Below are positions 57,844 to 64,000 of a DNA stretch of 64,000 bases, piece after piece. Below the pieces are notes generated by a model. The model was not told where the DNA came from, did no database searches, and worked only from the letters and a program-made list of their open reading frames with translations. The translations under genes were made by a program, and so were the position numbers. How positions within the stretch are numbered: position 1 is the first letter of the stretch; every line of letters begins with the position of its first letter. Origin of the DNA: Bradyrhizobium sp. OK095 (GTDB taxonomy: Bacteria; Pseudomonadota; Alphaproteobacteria; Rhizobiales; Xanthobacteraceae); NCBI RefSeq assembly GCF_900109945.1, contig NZ_FOBX01000003.1:434001-498000 (forward strand), written 5' to 3'.

Positions 57844-59346
57844 CTAGCGCCTCACGATCGAGCCCGCGCGGCCGATCAGGCGGGCGAGCTGCTTGAACCG
57901 GCTGCCGACGCGGTCGGCGACGAGGTCGCCAAGCCGGTGCTCGAACACCAGCATCAGATTGCGCCCCTGGGTCCGGAAATGCGTGGCCGGCAGCACGCCC
58001 GGGCGCGCTGCCGAGATCAGATGGGCGACGCGGAACGCCGCTCCGAGGAGACGGGCGCGTTCGAGCTGGGCCTGCGTCAGCAACTCCTGCGTCGTGAGCG
58101 GCGGCTGGTTCTCCTCGCTGAGGCCCGCATAACGATAGAACACCGACAGGCCGACGAAGGCGCGCTCGGTGTGGGTGACCGCGCCGAAATTGCCGTTGAC
58201 GACGAGGCTGAGCGTCTGCTCGCCGCGATGATCGGGATGCACGCGCCAGCCGATGTCGGACAGCAGGCAGGCGGTGTGACGCAGCCGTCGGTCCTCCGCG
58301 GTCTCACGCAGCTTCACGACGCGCACCAGACGATCGGTCCAGGCGATCAGCTCACGGGCGTGCTTGGCCGAACGCGACAGCAGTTGGTTCAGCTCTTCCG
58401 CGGCGCAGATCAGCCCGTCCTTGTTGCGTTCGGTCTCGGACAGCTTTTCGTGCAGCAGGCCCTCGCGCACGCCGAAGGTCGAGAACACGATGGTCTTGGG
58501 TTTCGCAACGCGGATGATGTGCTCGAGCACCAGCGCCGCATAGGTGAGGAGCGGGCGGCGCGCATCGGCGACGATCTCGATGTCGGCGAGCATGCCAGTG
58601 GCCGCAAGCCGGCGCAGACGACGCGAAAAATCGAGCGCTTCGGCGGCCGAGATCGAATAGCCGTGCATCACCTGGAGCGGATAGCCGCTCTGGATGATGT
58701 GGATGCGCGCCAGCGCGCGCCAGGTGCCGCCGACGGCGTAGAAGGTGCGGCCGCGTCCCGCGGCGAGCAGCGGCACCTCGTCGATCTCCTCGCGCACGAT
58801 GCGGTCGGCGCGCTTGAGCGATTTGTGCGCGAGGTCCTGGAGCGCGAGGCCGCCGAGCGGCAGCGTCACACCGCTACGCACGGTGTTTTTGCGCACGTCG
58901 ATCAGCTCGAGCGAGCCGCCGCCGAGATCGCCGACGATGCCGTCGGGATGGTGGATGCCGGAGATCACGCCGAGCGCCGACAACCGCGCCTCGCGCGGGC
59001 CCGACAGGATCTCGATCTTCACGGCGCAGATCCGCTCGGCCTTGGCGATGAAGTCGGGGCCGTTGGAGGCGTCGCGGCAGGCTGCGGTCGCAATCGCGAA
59101 CACACGCCCGACCTGCATCACCCGGCACAGCGCACGAAAACGCCTGAGCGAGGTCAGCGCCTTGTCGACGGCATCGGGCGCGAGCAGGCCCGTGCTCTGC
59201 ACCTCGCGCCCGAGGCCGCACAGCGTCTTCTCGTTGAAGATCGGAATGAGGCTCCGCGTCAGTCCTTCGTAAACGACGAGACGGACCGAGTTGGAGCCGA
59301 TGTCGATGACCGCGACGCTGGAGCCGCGCTTGCGCGGCCGCGTCAC
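57844..59346 (-). CDS. ppx: Exopolyphosphatase / GppA family
   Basis: Actin-like fold phosphatase of 500 residues that degrades polyphosphate or pppGpp. V-A-V-I-D-I-G-S-N-S-V-R-L-V-V-Y near residue 12, G-D-L-G-G-G-S-L-E-L-I near residue 140, and the second phosphate loop are present; a C-terminal HD-like helical part (H-T-A-C-L-L-S-D-I-G-W-R) follows. Directly after ppk (15-base gap), so synthesis and breakdown of polyphosphate are co-transcribed. Its last 78 bases have a duplicate at 55249-55326. Confidence 0.95.
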   Translation of the reverse strand: MTRPRKRGSSVAVIDIGSNSVRLVVYEGLTRSLIPIFNEKTLCGLGREVQSTGLLAPDAVDKALTSLRRFRALCRVMQVGRVFAIATAACRDASNGPDFIAKAERICAVKIEILSGPREARLSALGVISGIHHPDGIVGDLGGGSLELIDVRKNTVRSGVTLPLGGLALQDLAHKSLKRADRIVREEIDEVPLLAAGRGRTFYAVGGTWRALARIHIIQSGYPLQVMHGYSISAAEALDFSRRLRRLAATGMLADIEIVADARRPLLTYAALVLEHIIRVAKPKTIVFSTFGVREGLLHEKLSETERNKDGLICAAEELNQLLSRSAKHARELIAWTDRLVRVVKLRETAEDRRLRHTACLLSDIGWRVHPDHRGEQTLSLVVNGNFGAVTHTERAFVGLSVFYRYAGLSEENQPPLTTQELLTQAQLERARLLGAAFRVAHLISAARPGVLPATHFRTQGRNLMLVFEHRLGDLVADRVGSRFKQLARLIGRAGSIVRR

Positions 59347-59361
59347 GTCACAAATCCCGGA

Positions 59362-61554
59362 TCAGGATTGATGGCGTTCATTGCGGCGCGTGAGACGACG
59401 CGGCGAGGATTCCTTGAGCGACTTTCCACGGCCAGACAGACTCGGATTTGTCATGAAGTAGTTGTGGACGTTGAAAGGCTCCTCGCCCTTCGCGGTCTTC
59501 ATACGCGTTGAGGACCCGTCCGGCAACAATTGCCAGCTCTGCTCATTGTCCTTCAGGTTCGCGACCATGATCTGTTCGAGAACCTGCTGATGCACCGTGG
59601 GATTTTGCAGCGGACACAGCACCTCGACGCGGCGGTCGAGGTTGCGCGGCATCATATCGGCCGAGGAGATATACACAGCCGCTTTGGCGCTCGGCAGGCC
59701 CTGGCCCATGCCGAAGCAGTAGATTCGGCCGTGTTCCAGGAAGCGTCCGATGATCGACTTGACGCGGATGTTCTCCGACAGGCCGGGAATGCCGGGCCGG
59801 AGGCAGCAGATACCGCGTACCACGAGCTCGACCTGCACGCCGGCCTGCGAGGCCTCGTAGAGCGCGTCGATGATGTCGGGGTCGACCAGTGCATTCATCT
59901 TCATCCAGACCGCGCCGGGACGGCCATGCTTGGCATGCGCGGTCTCGCCCTGGATGTGCTCGATGATGCGCTTGCGCAAGGTCAGCGGCGATACCGCCAT
60001 CTTTTCCAGATCGCTCGGCGCGGCGTAGCCGGTGATGAAGTTGAACACGCGCGCTGCGTCGCGGCCGATGGTGGGGTCCGAGGTGAAGTAGGAGAGGTCG
60101 GTATAGATGCGCGCGGTCACGGGGTGATAATTACCGGTGCCGGTGTGGACGTAGGTCGTCAGGCTGCCGCCCTCGCGACGCACCACCATCGAGAGCTTTG
60201 CGTGGGTCTTCAGTTCGAGGAAGCCGTAGACGACCTGCACGCCAGCGCGTTCGAGGTCGCGTGCCCAGCGGATATTGGCCTCCTCGTCGAAGCGCGCCTT
60301 CAGCTCGATCAGCGCGGTGACGGATTTGCCGGCTTCGGCGGCTTCCACGAGCGCACGCACGATCGGCGAGTTGCTGGAGGTGCGGTACAGCGTCTGCTTG
60401 ATGGCGACGACGTCGGGGTCGCGCGTCGCCTGCTGGAGAAACTGCACCACGACGTCGAAGGATTCATAGGGGTGATGGACGACGAGGTCCTTCTGCCGGA
60501 TCGCAGCGAAGATGTCGCCGCCTTGCTCGCGCACGCGCTCGGGATGGCGCGGCACGTAAGGGGTGAATTCGAGGTCGGGCCGGTCGACGCGGGTCAGCTG
60601 CGAGAGCTCGTTCATGGCGAGCACGCCGTCTACGAGGAAGACCTCGTCGTCGGCGGTCGACAGCGCGTGCTGCACGAAGCTGCGCAGCTGCTCCGGCATC
60701 TTGGCGTCGATCTCGAGCCGGATCACCGACCCGCGGCGGCGCCGCTTCAGCGCGGTCTCGAACAGGCGGACGAGATCCTCGGCCTCTTCCTCGATTTCGA
60801 GCTCGGAGTCGCGGATGACGCGGAAGGCGCCCTGGCCCTGGAGATTGTAGCCGGGGAACAGGCGGTTGATGAACAGGCCGGTCGCCTGTTCCAGCGTGAT
60901 CAGCCGGACCACCTTGCCTTCGACCGGCAGGCGGATGAAGCGGTCGATCTTGCCAGGCATGCGGATCAGCGCGTTCATCTGCTTGCCGTCGGCGGCGCGT
61001 GTGAGCTGGAGCGCGATGGTGAAGCCGAGGCTCGGAATGAACGGGAAGGGGTGGGCTGGGTCGATCGCCAGCGGCGTCAGCAGCGGGAACACGTTGTGGA
61101 GGAAGTAATCCTCGACCCAGGTCCGTTCCGCCTTGGTGACGTCCTTGCCCTCGACCAGCACGATGCCGACATCGGCGAGCGTGCCGCGCAGATCGGCCCA
61201 GATCGCCTGCTGGTCGGAGGCAAGCTGGGAGACGGTGCGGCTGATCAGCGTGAGCTGCTCGGAGGGGGTCAGGCCGTCAGGGGCCCGCTCGGCAATGCCC
61301 TCGCGGACCTGGGCCTTGATGCCGGCGACGCGGACCATGAAGAACTCGTCGAGGTTATTCGCCGAAATCGACAGGAATCGCACCCGCTCCAGCATGGGGT
61401 GGCTGGGATTGACCGCTTCCTCCAGGACGCGGCGGTTGAAATGCAGCCAGGACAGCTCGCGGTTGATGAACCGCTCCGGGCTCGACGCGATTGCCGGCTG
61501 GCCCTCGATCTCCGTGTCTTTTTCTTTAGTTTCAACAGCTTGCACGGAGTCCAT
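59362..61554 (-). CDS. ppk: Polyphosphate kinase 1
   Basis: Makes polyphosphate from ATP; membrane-associated, about 730 residues. [16 protein letters not shown] near the start, [10 protein letters not shown] in the middle, the autophosphorylated His in L-K-T-H-A-K-L near residue 460, and D-L-S-Y-F-T-S-D in the PLD-like C-terminal domains. I chose ATG 61554 (M-D-S-V-Q-A-V); ATG 61569 five codons earlier is possible and no clear ribosome site decides. Operon with ppx. Confidence 0.96.
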   Translation of the reverse strand: MDSVQAVETKEKDTEIEGQPAIASSPERFINRELSWLHFNRRVLEEAVNPSHPMLERVRFLSISANNLDEFFMVRVAGIKAQVREGIAERAPDGLTPSEQLTLISRTVSQLASDQQAIWADLRGTLADVGIVLVEGKDVTKAERTWVEDYFLHNVFPLLTPLAIDPAHPFPFIPSLGFTIALQLTRAADGKQMNALIRMPGKIDRFIRLPVEGKVVRLITLEQATGLFINRLFPGYNLQGQGAFRVIRDSELEIEEEAEDLVRLFETALKRRRRGSVIRLEIDAKMPEQLRSFVQHALSTADDEVFLVDGVLAMNELSQLTRVDRPDLEFTPYVPRHPERVREQGGDIFAAIRQKDLVVHHPYESFDVVVQFLQQATRDPDVVAIKQTLYRTSSNSPIVRALVEAAEAGKSVTALIELKARFDEEANIRWARDLERAGVQVVYGFLELKTHAKLSMVVRREGGSLTTYVHTGTGNYHPVTARIYTDLSYFTSDPTIGRDAARVFNFITGYAAPSDLEKMAVSPLTLRKRIIEHIQGETAHAKHGRPGAVWMKMNALVDPDIIDALYEASQAGVQVELVVRGICCLRPGIPGLSENIRVKSIIGRFLEHGRIYCFGMGQGLPSAKAAVYISSADMMPRNLDRRVEVLCPLQNPTVHQQVLEQIMVANLKDNEQSWQLLPDGSSTRMKTAKGEEPFNVHNYFMTNPSLSGRGKSLKESSPRRLTRRNERHQS

Positions 61555-61696
61555 GAGAAGTCGATCCATCCAGTTCGCCCCAATTCGCGACTTAGGCGCA
61601 AAATCGCCGGGAGCATGTGTTAGTGCGATGACGTTTCGATGACATTGATGTTCCGCCACCGCGCCGCGTCAAGCGGCCTCGGAGGCGGGCGACGGC

Positions 61697-62470
61697 TCAA
61701 GCGTCCCGGAGCAGCTCGGCGGCCAGCGCCCTCGTGACCGGGCGGCCGAGGCGCAGGGCCTCGCTGTCGAGCATTTCCACGGCTTGCCGGGCGGCGGCCG
61801 AGGACCGCTCCAGGCGGGTGGTGAGGTAGCTGACCACGCTCTCGTCCACGCTGAGCTGGCGGTCGGCACAGAATTTCACGATCAGGCCGCGGAAGAGCTG
61901 GTCGTCAGGCGGCAGCAGCGAAATGACAGGTACGGCGCGCAGGCGCGAGCGCAGGTCGCGAAGCTCGATCGCGAGTGAAGCCGGCAGCTCGCGTCCCGTG
62001 AACAGGACGTAGGCGCCGTCCTCGCGGGCCAGGTTCATCAAATGGAACAGGGCGCGCTCGTCAAAATCCCCGGCCTTGAGATCCTCGACCACCAGCGCGC
62101 CGGTGGCGAGCGCGCCCGGAACGCCTGCGGCGGCGAGCGCATTGCCGGCGGTCGACCGAGCGCCGGAGTCCTCAGCCCAGATCGCGGCAAGGTGGCTCTT
62201 GCCGCTGCCTTCGGGGCCGGCCAGCCACATGATCCGGTTCGGCCATTCCGGCCAGGCGTTGACGAGGGTAAGACCAGCGGCGTTGGCAGGGCCTTCGAGG
62301 AAATTGTCCCGGCTAAGGCTTTCCGCATGCGGAAGCGAGAACGCCAATTGTCGGGGGTGAACGCGGCCTGCCACGCTTGGTTTGCTCCATGCCGGATGGC
62401 CGGCCTCGGTTGAAAGATTCGACTTCATCGAGCGGGAGTTGGCCTTTTGCGGGGCCGCATCCCGGCTCAT
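61697..62470 (-). CDS. hda: DnaA-related regulatory ATPase (Hda/HdaA-like)
   Basis: Regulator of replication initiation that helps inactivate DnaA-ATP with the sliding clamp; 257 residues. R-Q-L-A-F-S-L-P near residue 40 is close to the clamp-binding motif, Walker A G-P-E-G-S-G-K-S-H-L near residue 86, a weak Walker B A-L-V-V-E-D-L near residue 122, and the AAA+ lid to the end. No DnaA domain IV, which separates it from DnaA. Start ATG 62470 is 15 bases after the upstream gene; ATG 62428 is an alternative. Confidence 0.9.
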   Translation of the reverse strand: MSRDAAPQKANSRSMKSNLSTEAGHPAWSKPSVAGRVHPRQLAFSLPHAESLSRDNFLEGPANAAGLTLVNAWPEWPNRIMWLAGPEGSGKSHLAAIWAEDSGARSTAGNALAAAGVPGALATGALVVEDLKAGDFDERALFHLMNLAREDGAYVLFTGRELPASLAIELRDLRSRLRAVPVISLLPPDDQLFRGLIVKFCADRQLSVDESVVSYLTTRLERSSAAARQAVEMLDSEALRLGRPVTRALAAELLRDA

Positions 62471-62485
62471 TTGGCCTCGATCGCG

Positions 62486-63028
62486 CTACTTGGCCTCGAT
62501 CGTGCTCATGTGCCGCAGCCACTCGACGAGGTAGAGCGACACCGAGGAGAGCGTGAAGACCGTGACGAGGCTCATCAGGATAATATCATAGGGCGCCGGC
62601 TTGAAGCCGAAGGCAAGGGAGGCCAGCATCAGGGCGGCATAAGCAACCTGGGCCGCTGTGTTTAACTTGGATACTTTCGACGGCTTCATCTCGACCGGCT
62701 TGTCGAACAGCCAGGATACGATCACCGCGGTGACGATCATGATGTCGCGCGACACCACCAGGATCACGATCCAGCGCGGGATGGCGCCCCAGATGCCGAG
62801 CGCGAGGTAGATCGACACCAACAGCGCCTTGTCGGCCAGCGGGTCGAGCAGGGCGCCGAGCTCGCTCGTCATGTTGAAGCGCTTGGCCAGGAAGCCGTCG
62901 ACGGCGTCGCTGATGCCGGCGATCAGGAAGAGGGCGAACGCCACCTCCATTTGGCTCGACACAATGGCCCAGACGATGATCGGGACCAGCAGGATGCGGC
63001 CCAGGGTAATGATATTTGGAATACTCAC
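62486..63028 (-). CDS. CDP-alcohol phosphatidyltransferase (PgsA-like)
   Basis: Inner-membrane enzyme of 180 residues that transfers a phosphatidyl group from CDP-diacylglycerol, in the PgsA/cardiolipin synthase branch. The family motif D-x2-D-G-x2-A-K-R-x8-G-x3-D-x3-D is complete (D-A-V-D-G-F-L-A-K-R ... L-D-P-L-A-D-K). Four to five helices. GTG 63028 (V-S-I-P-N-I-I-T-L-G-R-I) is the natural start; an upstream frame is not protein-like. It lies 15 bases before hda, as in other rhizobia, and is divergent from purM. Confidence 0.9.
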   Translation of the reverse strand: MSIPNIITLGRILLVPIIVWAIVSSQMEVAFALFLIAGISDAVDGFLAKRFNMTSELGALLDPLADKALLVSIYLALGIWGAIPRWIVILVVSRDIMIVTAVIVSWLFDKPVEMKPSKVSKLNTAAQVAYAALMLASLAFGFKPAPYDIILMSLVTVFTLSSVSLYLVEWLRHMSTIEAK

Positions 63029-63183
63029 ACGGCGCTTCCCGGCACCCGGCCTGACCTCGAATCCGGCCCCTTCAGGAGGCTGAACCGGTTGATATCTACA
63101 TAGTACGGCCGGGCGCGCCATGCGAGCCATTGCGCGTCCCCGGAATTCGACGTAACCAGCCGCAAACCCACTGGAAATCGGGC

Positions 63184-64000
63184 ATGACCGACCGCAAAAA
63201 CGGCCTCACATACGCCGATTCAGGCGTCGATATCGACGCGGGCAACCGCCTCGTCGACTTGATCAAGCCGATGGTGCGCGCCACTGCGCGCCCCGGCGCC
63301 GACGCCGAGATCGGCGGCTTCGGGGGCCTGTTCGACCTCAAGGCGGCCGGCTTCAAGGACCCCATCCTGGTCGCCGCCACCGACGGCGTCGGAACCAAGG
63401 TCAAGATCGCGATCGAGACCGGGCTGCATGGCGGGATCGGCATCGACCTCGTCGCCATGAGCGTCAACGACCTCGTCGTGCAGGGCGCCGAGCCGCTGTT
63501 CTTCCTGGACTATTTTGCTTGCGGCAAGCTCGACCCGGAGGCCACGGCTTCGATCGTCGCCGGTGTCGCCGAAGGCTGCCGGGAATCCGGCTGCGCCCTG
63601 ATCGGCGGCGAGACCGCCGAAATGCCCGGTCTCTACAAGGACGGCGACTATGACCTCGGCGGCTTCGCAGTGGGCGCCGCGGAGCGGGGCACACTGTTGC
63701 CGCGCAAGGACATCGCCGCGGGAGACGCCGTGATCGGGCTTGCCTCATCGGGCGTGCACTCCAACGGCTTCTCGCTGGTGCGCAAGATCGTCGAGCAATC
63801 CGGCCTCGGCTTCGAGGCGCAGGCGCCATTTGCCCCCGTGATGACGCTTGGCGGCGCGCTGCTGACGCCGACCAGGCTCTACGTCAAATCCTGCCTGCGC
63901 GCGATCCGCGAGACCGGCGCGGTGAAGGGGCTCGCCCACATCACCGGCGGCGGTTTCACCGACAACATTCCGCGCGTGCTGCCGCAGAACCTCGGCGTCG
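63184..64000 (+). CDS. purM: Phosphoribosylformylglycinamidine cyclo-ligase, partial (3' end beyond window)
   Basis: AIR synthetase of purine biosynthesis; the first ~272 residues are visible. [14 protein letters not shown] near the start, [11 protein letters not shown] near residue 65, G-G-E-T-A-E-M-P-G near residue 142, and [10 protein letters not shown] near the edge identify PurM. Divergent from the phosphatidyltransferase across 155 bases. purN commonly follows in alphaproteobacteria. Confidence 0.97.
   Translation, partial: MTDRKNGLTYADSGVDIDAGNRLVDLIKPMVRATARPGADAEIGGFGGLFDLKAAGFKDPILVAATDGVGTKVKIAIETGLHGGIGIDLVAMSVNDLVVQGAEPLFFLDYFACGKLDPEATASIVAGVAEGCRESGCALIGGETAEMPGLYKDGDYDLGGFAVGAAERGTLLPRKDIAAGDAVIGLASSGVHSNGFSLVRKIVEQSGLGFEAQAPFAPVMTLGGALLTPTRLYVKSCLRAIRETGAVKGLAHITGGGFTDNIPRVLPQNLGV

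Noticed and set aside
1..64000. CRISPR arrays, inteins, complete tRNA or rRNA genes, riboswitches
   Set aside because: No regularly spaced repeats, no insert in dnaB, no complete cloverleaf or rRNA sequence, and no known riboswitch core seen on reading.

Overview
The window reads as a chromosomal segment of a slow-growing rhizobial alphaproteobacterium, most likely Bradyrhizobium or a close Nitrobacteraceae relative. Support comes from strongly GC-rich coding DNA, gene orders typical of this group (rpsF-rpsR-DUF2232-rplI; fabD-fabG-acpP-fabF-mltG-yicC-gmk; lptF-lptG-lptD-surA-pdxA-ksgA; ppk-ppx; hda next to a CDP-alcohol phosphatidyltransferase and divergent purM), and several short palindromic intergenic repeats that I remember as common in Bradyrhizobium. 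No database search was possible; family calls rest on motifs and recall.

Layout. 1-2.6 kb: a leftward operon of a GntR/FCD regulator, a hydroxyacid dehydrogenase and two amino-acid ABC permeases, with a good FadR-type operator upstream. 2.8-5.5 kb: small metabolic and secreted genes plus exodeoxyribonuclease III. 5.6-8.5 kb: alr and dnaB. 8.7-11.7 kb: small proteins, a tailed c-type cytochrome, and a TetR-thioesterase pair. 11.7-14.3 kb: the leftward ribosomal operon rpsF-rpsR-DUF2232-rplI with a leader hairpin that could hide the rpsF ribosome binding site. 14.6-17.6 kb: TetR plus fatty-acid desaturase behind a 23-bp palindrome, then a diguanylate cyclase. 17.9-24.6 kb: fatty-acid synthesis genes followed by mltG, yicC and gmk. 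24.5-30.3 kb: poorly characterised membrane or secreted proteins, a Crp/Fnr regulator, a Flp pilin and an alcohol dehydrogenase. 30.4-38.0 kb: ksgA, pdxA, surA, lptD, lptG and lptF, tightly coupled on the minus strand. 38.4-40.3 kb: pepA-holC.

Two accessory patches interrupt the core. At 40.5-50.9 kb a lipoprotein gene and the 3' tail of an ABC-F gene occur in repeated, truncated copies, interleaved with a methyltransferase, a periplasmic binding protein, and a complete RTX protein plus type I secretion ABC and HlyD operon. At 55.2-57.8 kb a scrap-yard of remnants (a copy of the ppx 3' end, an RHS-like fragment, inverted IS ends, an AT-rich orphan membrane-anchored gene, half a tRNA-Ser, an IS30-type transposase N-terminus, a TetR C-terminus) lies between terC and ppx. 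Both patches are bounded by direct repeats of the 3' tail of the neighbouring core gene.

The rest (52.8-64 kb) is core: small exported proteins, ndk, terC, ppk-ppx for polyphosphate, hda, a CDP-alcohol phosphatidyltransferase and purM, which runs off the right edge. The best candidates for something new are the duplication architecture at 40-52 kb, the modular RTX substrate with its secretion genes, the orphan cargo gene at 56.0 kb, and the rpsF leader.
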